Of a DNA stretch of 25,445 bases, positions 1 to 10,891 are shown piece by piece. The notes under the pieces are model-generated. The model was given only the letters and a program-made list of their open reading frames with translations, made no database searches and was not told where the DNA came from. The position numbers and the translations under genes were made by a program. Source of the DNA: Proteromonas lacertae (taxonomy: Eukaryota; Sar; Bigyra; Opalinata; Proteromonadidae); the NCBI GenBank assembly GCA_002245135.1, contig NGBS01000660.1:1-25445 (forward strand). The letters run 5' to 3'. The first letter of the stretch is position 1. Each line of letters begins with the position of its first letter.

Positions 1-2
1 TG

Positions 3-2081
3 AAAAGTGAATGTTTATCCAATTACTTGTTTGTAGTGAATATTCCATATTATTCAGTATTATTTATTGAAAAAGTGATAAATATGAATATTCTGAAGAA
101 TTCTATTCCAAACTATGAATATATTTCTACATCTAATAATTATCCAATTTCTACTTTAACATTATCTGAAGAAGAAGAATTATTGAAATTAATCTCTGAA
201 AAGAGTAAGAAAGAAGTTAAAGTGATATTAGATAATCTTAATCAAGAAATAACAAATCTATTAAACCCAAATTCTGAAATTTCAATACTGATGAAAAGAT
301 TAAGTAATTTCATATTACATTTCATGATAGATTATAATGAAAAATATCCATCAACTGAATCTAGTTATTATTATGATTTATTGATAGAAAAAATATCAAT
401 TAAAGACTATGAGATAAATGAATGTGGAGGAATAGTTCCAATGATGAAAGAGAATCCAAAGAATTCCAATTCCTATTCAATATCATTTTCAATATTCATA
501 CCAAATATTGATGTAATACCAAAGATTCATCCTCAAATATCCTATTCTTGTGATAAAGATAATAATATTGAATTAATATTAACTCAAGTGAATGAAGATA
601 TAATATCAAATATTGATGATTATATATTTGAAAGTAATAGAAGATATACCTTTGTTTATTCATTCTCAACAAATGAAAGGATAGAAGAAAATGTGAAATG
701 TGAAATAAAAGGCTCAATGAGTTTATCTGAAGATAATGAAGAAGGATATTATTACATTCCAATAATAAACAAATCAATAGAAATGAAGAAAGAATCTTAT
801 GAATTAGAAATAAAGAATTATATATTGAACATAAATAGAGAAGAATATGATTCATTTAATAATCCAATGAAAAATAAAATAATTGAAAGAATCGATAATA
901 TTGGAGAAGGTAAAAGTGGATCTATCTGTTTACCAAATAAGATGATATATATAAATGATAATAATGATATTTATAACTATAAAGTTGAATCAAATAAAGA
1001 ATTGAGAATCTCAAATGATGGAATTTGTATAAATGGAATAGAAAGTAATAATCATGTTGATATAATCTACACAGTCAATTCCAATTCTTCAGAATCAATA
1101 AGAATAGAATCAATGTATGAATCTAATATAATAAAACCCAATATAGTGAATATATTATACAGTAATAATGAAAATGATGTTTATTATGACAATTATGAAG
1201 ATGAAATAATAGTAATGAAAGAGAATAATGAAAATTGGAAAATCTGTAATAATAGAGTATTACCAAACAGTTGTTCTGCTTATTTATCTCCGAAATACAA
1301 TCAGATAATACTAAATCCAAATATAATATTCGAATCTGAGAATATTTATGAAGTAGAATCATATAAAATAATAACCAAACCATTTGAAAATGATATGAAA
1401 AAAGTGATAATGAAGATAAAGACATTAATTCCAAGAGATCATATAATTCTATCAATATCTTATTGTGAAAAGAAAGTGAAATATTGGAGACAACCTGAAT
1501 TATATATTTATGATTATATTTATATATATATTGATGAATATGATAAAGAGTGTTCTGAAGTGAAAATGAGAGTATTTAATCCCAAATCCAAATTTGAAAT
1601 TCAACCTCCAACATTAAACAACAATAAAGAAGAGAATACTCAATACAAAATCTCATCAAATAATGAGTTAAAATTATCAATAAATCCTCCATTGAATATA
1701 ACAAAATATATAATCTCTATAGAATCTGGAGATAATGAAAAAGACTCTTTAATAGTAGAAATAGATGAAAAGAATAAAGATTCATTATCAATAAAAAGTA
1801 ATTTCGCAACTTGTAAAGTATATTCAATTGATATATTTGGTGTAAATGAGAGAGAAGAAAAATCATTCTATCCATTAAATATAAATGCAAAAAGTGAATG
1901 TGAAGAAAAGAAAACTAGAAAGCAATCTAGTAATGGTGGAGCAATTGCAGCAGGAATAATTATTCCTTTGGTAGTGATTGGAATAGGAATTGGAGTTGGA
2001 ATTTGGTATTGGAGAAAAAGAAAGACTGTAGCAGTTACACCAATAGGAATTGAAATGATTGAAGTATCTACAAAACATTAA
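3..2081 (+). CDS. Type I single-pass membrane protein, 5' end open at window edge
   Basis: The frame is open from the first bases of the window to the TAA at 2079-2081, so the gene probably begins upstream. The first in-frame ATG is at 84, which would give 665 residues. A 24-nt stretch at 13-36 (gttt...gtag) could be an in-frame intron. The long N-terminal part is rich in N, I, E and S and shows no domain I recognise. Near the C terminus, after a basic patch (EEKKTRK), comes a glycine/isoleucine-rich membrane helix (IAAGIIIPLVVIGIGIGVG) followed by a basic stop-transfer WRKRK and about 20 cytosolic residues. This layout suggests an outside-facing ectodomain on a single helix. The next gene lies tail to tail 112 bp away. 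The function is unknown; the membrane topology is the only firm inference. Confidence 0.7.
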   Translation, partial: KSECLSNYLFVVNIPYYSVLFIEKVINMNILKNSIPNYEYISTSNNYPISTLTLSEEEELLKLISEKSKKEVKVILDNLNQEITNLLNPNSEISILMKRLSNFILHFMIDYNEKYPSTESSYYYDLLIEKISIKDYEINECGGIVPMMKENPKNSNSYSISFSIFIPNIDVIPKIHPQISYSCDKDNNIELILTQVNEDIISNIDDYIFESNRRYTFVYSFSTNERIEENVKCEIKGSMSLSEDNEEGYYYIPIINKSIEMKKESYELEIKNYILNINREEYDSFNNPMKNKIIERIDNIGEGKSGSICLPNKMIYINDNNDIYNYKVESNKELRISNDGICINGIESNNHVDIIYTVNSNSSESIRIESMYESNIIKPNIVNILYSNNENDVYYDNYEDEIIVMKENNENWKICNNRVLPNSCSAYLSPKYNQIILNPNIIFESENIYEVESYKIITKPFENDMKKVIMKIKTLIPRDHIILSISYCEKKVKYWRQPELYIYDYIYIYIDEYDKECSEVKMRVFNPKSKFEIQPPTLNNNKEENTQYKISSNNELKLSINPPLNITKYIISIESGDNEKDSLIVEIDEKNKDSLSIKSNFATCKVYSIDIFGVNEREEKSFYPLNINAKSECEEKKTRKQSSNGGAIAAGIIIPLVVIGIGIGVGIWYWRKRKTVAVTPIGIEMIEVSTKH

Positions 2082-2088
2082 TCAATCT

Positions 2089-2111
2089 CTTATTATTATT
2101 ATTATTATTAA
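2089..2111. repeat. (ATT)n microsatellite in 3' flank
   Basis: About seven ATT/TTA trinucleotides lie just after the stop codon of the membrane protein gene, in the 112-bp gap between two convergent genes. It probably lies in the 3' untranslated region. Confidence 0.7.
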
Positions 2112-2193
2112 TATATCAAAATTGTTTTTGTTGTATATAATATTATGAAAAAGATTAATAATATGAAATATATGTTTATAATTATTCAAAAAT

Positions 2194-4502
2194 CTATTCC
2201 TCAGATTCTGTATTTTCTAAATTACCCAAAAACTCTTCAACTGTTTTAACTACATTTTCATACTCATTATCTTCTTTTTCTTCTTCTTCAACTTTATAAA
2301 TTGTTATCCACAACACACCTGGCTGCATTCTGATTCTGTTAAGACGATTAAAATCAATTGAAGTTTCTTTATTCATATAAATACCTTCATTTCCATTTCC
2401 ATTCATTATACTCCAACTATTTAATCCAATTTTCATCATTATTTTACTCAATTCATTGTGGAAGAAATCTATACACAAATCGCTTTTCAATTCCATAATT
2501 AAGTAAATATATGCATTTATCTCACCTTTTATTTCATATTTAATTTCTCTTTCACTTAAATAACTTTGAACCAATAACAATAGAGTATCAAATTTTCTTT
2601 CATTTTCATTGTTCTTTTCATTGTTATTGTTGTTGTTATAAGATTGAAAAGAAGAAGAAGAAGAATATGATGGAGAAGTTATATTTGTTTTAACAACTGG
2701 GAATTTAAACTGGAATTCAACAGTAACAGTCTCTTTTAAATCATCAAATAGCAATTTTTCTCTATCAGTAATTCTTGGATAACTATTCAAAGAAAAAAGT
2801 AATAATTTAAAATATACAATAACGAACAACCGTTTATCAATATCTCATCACATTTATTACTTATTTCTTTTTCATTCTTATTCTTCATATCTTTTTCTAA
2901 CTTCAATATCAAATTCAATAGCTTTTTACTAATTTCATCATTTTCTATATACTCATTCAAATTCGTATGTGAATATATCAATCTACGAATATTTGCATTA
3001 ATAATTTCTAATATTCCCATTATCATTCTATTATTATCATGATTATTAGATATTAATATATTCAACAACTCATATAATTGATAGAATGTATGTGAAGAAC
3101 ATTCAATAGAATAACTTTCTTCTAAACTGCAACTATCATTGCTTCTACCATCTATTTGATATTTTGAACTCATTTTCTTTATTTCATTTATACATAATTT
3201 CTCTATTAATAAACAGATTTCTTTAGCAATATCTTCATACTAAATAATAATAATAATAATAAAAAGAAATATAAAATAATTAAAATATACATTTGTTGGA
3301 GCAGTCTGTTCATATTGGGCATATATTTTCAATATACTTTTATCTTTCATTTCATATATGCATGGATCAATAAACAAAACATCGCAATTACTAGTAGAAC
3401 TACCTTTATTAACCACTTCAAACTTTATTCTTTCAATTGAAGGGAATAAAGACACTTGACAATAATGATAAACTCCTATTTCTTGTATTGAAGGAGATGC
3501 ATATAATAATATATCATCATTTCCATAGACTTTTAATTTAATATCAAAGTTTTTATTTTTACCAACATCATCATTTAAAGCAAATTTCAAACTTAATCTA
3601 TAGTATTTAGTCTTTTCAATATCATAAGAAACACTACATTCCTTTTCACCTTCCATTGATAAAGATATAAATTGTTGAATTGAATTACCATTAAAACAAG
3701 TATTTTCACTACTTAATAACTTTCCTTTTATATCTTTAATTTTCATTTCATTCATTCTATGTATTATAGAACCATCATCATGTCTATTTTCTTTATCCAA
3801 AGTCTCAATATTTATTAATTCAATAGCTCTTCCACTACCATAAAATGAAACTGCAGGATAAATAATACCTGTGACATCTTCAAAATAACCATTCATCTCT
3901 TTATCATTCAAATATAGATGTAATTCATGTAAATTACAGTTTAAATCAAATCTTACTACATCACCTTGATGAACTTTCTCTGCCTTTTCACTTAATACAC
4001 TTCCTTTACTGTATAATTGGCCATTATAAGCTCTCCACATCCACAATTGCGGACTTGTACTATATTCACTGTTTAATACTGGAGCTATTGCAGCTCCAAA
4101 ACAACTCATTTCATCTCCATTTTTATCTTCGATTATTTTGAATGACCAAGTATGACGACCTGTTTCACAAGGATAATCAATAAGCGCATGCTAATAATAT
4201 AAATATATAAAATGTAATATACATGTTTATTTTCATTAGAACATCTCGCCACTCTTCCTCTTCTCTCAATAGTAATTCCACTAGAACATAATTCTTGTTT
4301 AAAAACAGCTGTTTTTCTCGGTTCATTATTACTATCACTTGAACTATTCAATGATAAAAGTGTCTGTGAGAATTCTATTAATTCTTTTTGCCAATATTTC
4401 GCTGTATCTTCATCAAATAATGAGTTATGATCAACATTGTTTAGAAATACATTCATTACTGATAATATGATAGATAATGAACTACTTCTTAAGGCCAATG
4501 TC

Positions 4503-4539
<37 letters not shown>

Positions 4540-5376
4540 ATATAATGTTTTAATTGCTTCATTTCTAACTTCTTTCTTTGTTGTTTTTGTACATTTCACT
4601 AACCAATTGCTTAAGTCTTTTAATACTTCAAATGAATCAGTATAACTATTAATAGATTAAACAAAATATATACATTGTTTGAGATTCAGGTGTATATAGT
4701 TTAATACTATCAATTGAATGACATTTACTCTTTTGATAACCGAATAACAACAAACGAATTTTATTGGTCAAAAATGGCTCAATTAAAATATGTTTAGATT
4801 GTAACCCATCTATTTTTATAAATCCAACGGATCTATATTTTTTATCTTCTTCACTTTCTATAACTATATAATCTGGACTACAATTATTGCTAAAACTAAT
4901 CTCAATCTCACTGATGTATATTTCCTTTGAAAATGACACTCCCCAGAAACTACATTCATTATCATTGTTTTTGGTTGAAGTCCATTCATCTGGTTCACTT
5001 GCAAGTGCAAATTGTGGTTTCTTTGAACAATCACTTGAAAAACAAAGCTCTGGGTTGATATTGATTTCTTTTCCAGGTGGAATCTATATATTTTATAATA
5101 TTATAGTAATTACGTGATAAGGTGACCAATCTGTAAACAAACAATTAGGTGGTAAAGAATTAATTATATTTGAAACAGTCTCAACTGGTTTTACAAGGGC
5201 AGATGGTTCTATATCTGCAAAATTTTCAAGTAAAGCAGATAGAGTCTTTAAACCAAGTTCTCTCAGATTGCCTGAGTTTTCTGATGAAACCTATACGTAT
5301 TTAGATAACTATAATTGTATACTACCGTTTTACCAACATTATATTTGCTTAACGTCTTCTCGTAGTCTTCTTCCAT
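2194..5376 (-). CDS. SPRY-domain protein with flanking beta-sandwich-like regions (8 exons)
   Basis: Spliced exons 5376-5326, 5290-5114, 5083-4674, 4645-4540, 4501-4223, 4190-3291, 3239-2818 and 2782-2194 join in frame into 977 residues (MEEDYEKTLSKYNVGKT... to TAG). Exon 3 (about residues 77-213) alternates beta strands like a discoidin/APC10-type galactose-binding fold. A helical segment follows. Residues about 335-475 form a SPRY domain: ALIDYPCETGRHTWSFKI, then FGAAIAP, WMWRAYNGQLYSKG, GDVVRFDLN and YPAVSFYGSG. Residues about 490-630 look like a second beta-sandwich (carbohydrate-binding-like). The C terminus is low-complexity (S- and N-runs) and acidic. SPRY domains bind protein partners, often as the substrate arm of ubiquitin ligases, but no RING, HECT or F-box is visible. 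It shares a 53-bp divergent promoter region with CTF8. The SPRY call is firm; the flanking folds are inferred. Confidence 0.85.
4506..4538. repeat. (TAA)n microsatellite inside an intron
   Basis: About eleven TAA units make up most of the 38-nt intron 4 (4539-4502) of the SPRY gene. On the coding strand this reads as TTA repeats between the GTAT donor and the TAG acceptor. The intron is therefore little more than splice sites plus microsatellite. Confidence 0.8.
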
Positions 5377-5429
5377 TCAATCAAAAAAACCAAAAAGCTT
5401 GAGTGTATGTTTGAAAAGAAATATTCTTA
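5377..5429. promoter_or_regulatory. Divergent promoter region, SPRY gene / CTF8
   Basis: Only 53 bp separate the ATG of the SPRY gene (minus strand) from the ATG of CTF8 (plus strand), so both promoters and both 5' leaders must fit here or overlap the first exons. I see no clear TATA or initiator element. Inferred from gene orientation alone. Confidence 0.4.
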
Positions 5430-5899
5430 ATGAATGTTGTAGTGAAATGCCCTTCCCAATGGAAAGAAATTTTGTCTTCTCAAGAGAACAATAGTGAATA
5501 TGATGTAAGGTTGTAATTCTTATGAAATAGTGGATACTTATAGAACTTCAAGGAGTTGTGGAGTTTAAAAATGGCCAAAATGTTCAATTAGAGAAATTAG
5601 GTACTTTACAGATTGAAAATGTATTATTTTTTATCATTTTATATAGAATACTCCTGTTTTAATAATAGGAACTCATAAAATGGTTGGTAAAATCGAAAAT
5701 TTGTCAAAACCATTGGCAGGTATATTTATATTCTATATACTTCTGTAGTAATAGAAAAGATAAATGAAAATGATAATAATGGTATGTAATTTTAGTTATT
5801 AATATCTATATAGAGGAAATAAATATAAATGCAATTATCAAAAAGAGGATAATATTCTTTTCAAGACCAGAACCAATCATTCTTTCTAAAACCAAATAA
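5430..5899 (+). CDS. CTF8: Chromosome transmission fidelity protein 8 (Ctf18-RFC subunit)
   Basis: Five exons (5430-5504, 5531-5620, 5647-5719, 5749-5781, 5814-5899) splice in frame into 118 residues; no single exon is long enough to stand out as an ORF. The family signature is clear: WILIELQG near residue 26, then LEKLGTLQI, TPVLIIGTHKMVGKI, LSKPLAVI and a C-terminal IIFFSRPEPII. These match human CHTF8 blocks (WVLMELQG, IPVLIVGHHILYGKI, LEKPFAVL, ILFKTRPKPII) in order and spacing, and the length is close to the human protein's. Ctf8 pairs with Dcc1 in the alternative clamp loader Ctf18-RFC, which loads PCNA at forks and supports sister-chromatid cohesion. The introns are 26, 26, 29 and 32 nt, all GTA...TAG. 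A complete gene. Confidence 0.93.
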
Positions 5900-6026
5900 C
5901 TACAAGTATATTCCTATAATGTTCGTGATTTTTTCATTAATATATAATTATTTTTTTATAATTTTTTCTTATTCATGTTTTAAAATTAATAACTGAAAAA
6001 TAAAACGACTATATTTTCATCTAAAA

Positions 6027-9000
6027 ATGAATTATTTTGAAAATGATATGATCTACTCTATATTACCATCTGATTTTTATGTATTTTGATTGATTTATAT
6101 ATGTAGATAAAAAAACGAATAGAAAAGAGCGAAATAGAAATAGATTTAGTTGTAGAAGATGAAAATGAAGTTAAAATGATGAAAATGGTTAATATAAGTG
6201 GAATGAAAGGAAAAGAAACATCAAAATTCTATGAGAATTACTCTCTGTTAAATCAATGTTGTTTCTCCTTTATATATCCTTGTAATGTGTTTCAGATAAA
6301 TGAATGTTGTGAAATTATTTTATTAGAGAGAGATTATTACTCTAGAGACTTAGAAGAGATGATTCAGAGTAAATCACTCACAAAAAGTGATATACATAGT
6401 GTGATATGTTCATTATATGATATATTGATGGTATTAAGTGATTGTGATATAGTGATAAGTAATTTGAAGAGTAGTAACATAATATATGAAGAAAATGAGG
6501 ATGTTAAATTATGTGATTTATTCATGGATTTATTGAGAAAAGAAAAAGAAGGATTGAGATTATATGATGTGTGCTTTACAAGCCCTGAAGAGTTGAATGG
6601 ATTAGAATGTAACGAGAGAAGTGTAATTTGGTCAATTGGTTGTATAATATATGAAATGATAAACAAGAAATTACCATTTAATGAAGATAATAATATGTAT
6701 AAAACTCTGAATAATATTATGAGATGTAAATACAATTTTGATGTAGAATATGATGATGTGATGAAAAAAATGATAGAGAGAATGTTAAAAGTGAAGAGTG
6801 AAGATAGATTGAGTTTAAAAGAGTTGAGAAAAGAAATGATAAAAATGTGTGAAATGTTGAGAGATGAAGGTGATTATATGATGATATGTGAAGAAAGAAA
6901 AGAGATAATATATAATAATGATTGTGAAATAGAAATATTTCCATTTAGTATTCAAACAGAGTATTATCTACAGTATAATAAATATGAAGAAATTCGAGAT
7001 AGTTTAGTAGAATCCTACAACAATAAAGCAAATGAGAGAGTATTATCAATATTATTGATGATGAAATTATACAAAGGAGATGAATCAATAAGAGATAAAC
7101 TGAAATTTCAAATTCACCACCAGTGTAAAGAAAATAGAGAATGTTATTTAGATGAAAAGATTTATAATATTTTATATATTATTTTCGTTAATTACAACAG
7201 AATATTTGTAGATATAGAATGTATTTGTATATGTGAAGAAGGAATAAATTATTTCTTTAGAATATTGAAACCAATTAATCCAACAATTATGCTTTCATTT
7301 CGTATTTTATGAATAGTGATTTTTTTGAATAGATGATGAAGTTGATCATGTGATTATTCCAATCAAATATCAATCATTATTTGGATCATGCTTTTATAAA
7401 TTATCAAACATTCAAGAATTAGAATTGTCTGGAATGTGTCTTACTTTTCATTTCATTGAACCATTCGTTAAATCAATTCTTCAGATGAAATTGAAATATG
7501 TAAATCTTAATTGTATAATCACTTTATTTTATTGAAATAGATAATCCAATTGGTTCAAAAGGATTCAAATTGTTGCTTCCATATATACATATATTAATAA
7601 ACAAAGACAAATTGAAACTTTCAAGTATGAGATTAAATGATAAATCAATGATACTATTATCAAAAGAATTATGCAAATATCCAAATCTTAAGAAAATAAA
7701 TATTACACAAAACAGTAATATTCATTCTGCAGGATTAAAAGCATTGTTCTCCAAATTTCCTATATCAAAAATCGAATTTGATTTTAATAAAAGTAAAGAA
7801 TTACTGATTGATAAAGACATTCCAGAGTTAATTAAATACATCAATAGATATAATGTACTAAATATAAGCGATTTAGATATTGATGATAATTATTTTATAT
7901 CATTCATTTCATTAAGATCAAGTGAATTTGGAGAAATAGAAAAGTTAGATTTGTGTAGTATAATTAGATATTTTTCTATTATTTAGATAATAAACTAACA
8001 TATAAAAGCGTAGAAATACTGATTAAGAATTTGTCTACATTTTCAAATCTTAAACATCTTATATTAAATGGGAATGAAATAGGAGATGAAGGAATGAAAA
8101 TATTATCTCCACATTTATATGTTCTAAAAGATGGAGAAAATAGAATAGATTGTTCAAGTATAATAATTATCTTTAAAAATATTACAGGAATGGGATTAAC
8201 TTCAGTTGGATTGAAGTATTTAGTGGATTATGTGAAAGTAAATAATGATACAAATAAAATAGTCGTTTATGGTATTTTATTATTTTATATAATTTCAATA
8301 AAATAGATAATCCTATTGGTAATAATGGATTTAAATTATTATTAAACAAAATAAAAATGCTAAAAGATGATAATCCATTTTATAACTGTTTTTTTCCAGT
8401 ATATGAAATGAGATTGAATAATATATCAATTGATGATGAAAGTGTAAAATTATTAATATACAGAATATATTCGATAGAAGAATGTCAGATAATAAATCTG
8501 AATGAAAATAAAATCAGTTTTAATGGATTAAAATTATTATGCTCAAAATCATTAGAATTCTTTAATTATCCATTTATACAAATTAATAATTCAAAATGGA
8601 AAAATGAAGAGTTGGAATATTATTTGGATTATTGTATAAAAAAGAAAAGAACAAACAGTTATAGAGGATATGTTTTTTCAAGTATAAAATTTTGATATAT
8701 AATAAAATTAGATATGAATGTGAATGATTCTCATATTTCAAAAATAAAACAGATTGATTTTGATATACTTGATTTATCCAACAACAAACTCACTTCTAAA
8801 GGAATAAAAGAATTAACTGATTCATTACTAAATCGTCCATTTGTTAATATTTCAATAAATAATAATGATATTGGTGATGAAGGAATAGAAATAATATGTA
8901 ATCATTTAACTGAATTTATTCAAAGAGATTCACAGAATGATTTAATATCTTTAAATTTATCAAGTATTATATGAATATATTCTATTATTTACAATTTAAA

Positions 9001-9305
9001 TAGATGTTGGAATGAGTAAGAAAGGATTAAAAGTATTATTAGAAAGATTAAAAGATTATAAAAGGTTAAGAAGTATTAATCTTTCAGGATATGCATTAAA
9101 TGAAGAAGAATTACAGTTACTGAGAAAAAATGAAGCAGTTTTTTATTATTTGGACGAATTATTAATAAATGTGAAAGAAGATATAAATAAATTAGAACTG
9201 CAAATGTTTTTAGAAACATTTTCAACAATTGAGAAAATTAACTTGGATGGAATTACAGAAGAAGAAAAGCAAGAAATATCAAAAGAATTTGGTAATATCC
9301 AATAG
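6027..9305 (+). CDS. Pseudokinase fused to RNI-type leucine-rich repeats (9 exons)
   Basis: Exons 6027-6080, 6107-7301, 7333-7512, 7541-7957, 7987-8157, 8188-8271, 8307-8681, 8712-8963 and 9004-9305 join in frame to 1009 residues. Residues about 20-270 are a protein-kinase fold. The catalytic-loop position reads IVISNLKSSNII (residues 133-144), so HRD is ISN and the catalytic Asp is Asn137. The DFG position is DLF (155-157). SPE (177-179) and IWSIGCIIYEM (from 192) match the APE and DxWSxG regions. Loss of HRD and of the FG of DFG makes a pseudokinase likely. Residues about 417-1009 are leucine-rich repeats of ribonuclease-inhibitor type, with units such as LILNGNEIGDEGMKIL and ILDLSNNKLTSKGIKEL. 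All LRR introns are phase 1 and interrupt the strand/asparagine-turn junction. A signalling scaffold is the natural inference; partners are unknown. Confidence 0.85.
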
Positions 9306-9421
9306 TTTATATATTATTGTTTGACATAATAAAGAATTGTTTGTTGTTTTATTATTACAAAAAAATATTCGTTTCACTTTATCAAACTAACTTGATAATA
9401 ATAATTCTTAATTCTGAGTAA

Positions 9422-10149
9422 ATGACAGCTCAATACAATCTATTTTTTCGTGATCCAGATTGGTTACAGATGAATCAGTTGAATACATTCACAGTACTAG
9501 ATTATTTTTCTTTATCTTCTTTTTATGATAAAACATGTTGCAACGAGATGTGCAAAGTTCAGAGAAATGTATGCAATAATGAAACTTTGTTGTATTTTTG
9601 TTGTTAATTTAATTATGTAGAAAAATGACAGGAATTCAATATACAATATTAGCAGACGACTTATCACCTAATTTAATACTTATTGAAAAACTAGAAAGAT
9701 TTTCACCAGATGAATATAAGCATTTAGGATATTATTATGTATTAGGAGGTAATATATATCAATCACCTGATTTATATAGTTTAATAAATACAAGATTAGT
9801 ATATAATATAGTTTATAAGAAACTAGAACACTATAACCGAATGTATGAATAAAGCTTATCAAGTTATATCTCAATATCACGAATATAATGAAAATATAGG
9901 ATCTTATTGGAGTTTCAAAGAAAAAGAAATGGATGAAAAAGAAGAATATCCTGTAGAGAAAGCGGAAGAAGATGTAGTACGAAATGAAAGAAAAGTGAAG
10001 TTAAATCAATTGGAATGGGCAATTAATCAGACATTTAATGATGTATTATACTTTATATTGTTACTCTTTCTTAGAAAATGATAATACAGCAACAAGAACA
10101 AGATGTTAATAAAAATAATGAATCTAAAAAACGAGTAAGAACTGCTTAA
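9422..10149 (+). CDS. MED6: Mediator complex subunit 6
   Basis: Exons 9422-9591, 9621-9798, 9827-10042 and 10075-10149 join in frame to 212 residues. MED6 is part of the Mediator head module that links activators to RNA polymerase II. Landmarks shared with human MED6 in order: LDYFSLSSFYDKTCCNE (human LDYFSERSNPFYDRTCNNE), KVQRN, MTGIQYTIL (MVGIEYILL), GYYYVLGGNIYQSPDLYSLI (DYYIIAGVIYQAPDLGSVI), INTRL (INSRV), then GSYWSFKEKE (GYWWHFKDHE). The end KKRVRTA resembles human KRMRLQ. The 28-nt intron at 9799-9826 contains an in-frame TAG if left in and mimics a frameshift; removing it restores a gapless alignment to human MED6. The acidic C-terminal tail is shorter than in animals. A complete gene. 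Confidence 0.93.
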
Positions 10150-10222
10150 TTTAATTTTTTATTTTTTTTATCAAGCTTAAAAAACTTGGTTTGATTTGAG
10201 CGTTTTATTTTTTTATTTTTTG

Positions 10223-10793
10223 ATGCAGACAACTACTAAATCAGTTTTACAAGATGGTCCTATGACAGAAGAAGTACATCTAGTATTTTATATGTGTTTA
10301 GGAGATTAAAACTTTGTTAAATAAAATGAAAAGTGCAAGTAATGGACCAAAAGTAGTTACTCAGAGAGTATATCTTAGTTTGAAAATGAATAGTTACATG
10401 AATTGGATAATACAATAAAACATCACAGAAATAAAGAAGCTCAAGCAAAGAAGCGAATTGAACAATGTAATAACGAAATTGCCATGATAGACAAGCAAAT
10501 TGAACAGATAAATGAAAGGTATATTCCTCTTAAAAAGAGTATGGAAGAAAAGATTGAGAGAAGAAAATATCTTTCAGAACAACTTGGATTAGCTATGAGA
10601 ACAATGAATGGAGTTATAAATACTACAAGAACTCAAGCATTAAAGACACTTACCGCTACATCGAAAAATATATCATTTTTAATTAGAATATCAATTTTTT
10701 TCTTTAATGGTTGTGTAAACTCGTGAATTTACCAGTCAGCAGTTAACAGCTGAAAGAGGATATTCCGTAAGAGCTAAAACAAAATGTAAATAA
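10223..10793 (+). CDS. Small coiled-coil protein, 3' splice uncertain
   Basis: ATG CAG at 10223 lies 73 bp after the MED6 stop. Exons 10223-10273, 10302-10367 and 10394 onward join in frame (introns of 28 and 26 nt). The core has heptad-like charge and leucine spacing (KKRIEQCNNEIAMIDKQIEQ, then KKSMEEKIERRKYL), so a long coiled coil is likely. The end is less sure. The reading LTAERGYSVRAKTKCK with TAA at 10791-10793 looks genuine and needs a splice from the 10669-10714 region into about 10740. A GT-AG intron at 10715-10739 works but adds an odd hydrophobic stretch (ISFLIRISIFFFNGC). An intron opening at 10670 with ATATCA would remove it. I do not recognise the family. Confidence 0.6.
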
Positions 10794-10891
10794 GATAAAA
10801 TACAATTAATTATTCTATTTATTTATTAAAGTATTGTTTTGTATGTTAATAATAGACTATCTGTTTGATAGAACAAAACAAAAGGCATTAA

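Noticed and set aside
496-2078. Minus-strand open frames opposite the 5' membrane-protein gene
   Set aside because: Low-complexity antisense shadows of an AT-rich coding frame, with no protein-like features.
9827-9850. Frameshift inactivating MED6
   Set aside because: A 28-nt GTAT...TAG intron at 9799-9826 explains the frame change and restores gapless alignment to the family.
9680-9880. Minus-strand frame opposite MED6
   Set aside because: Antisense of a confidently identified MED6 exon.
10150-10222. CAAGCTT...AACTTG palindrome as a terminator-like element
   Set aside because: The stem is only four to five pairs and lies between two nuclear genes; hairpin terminators are not expected in this setting.
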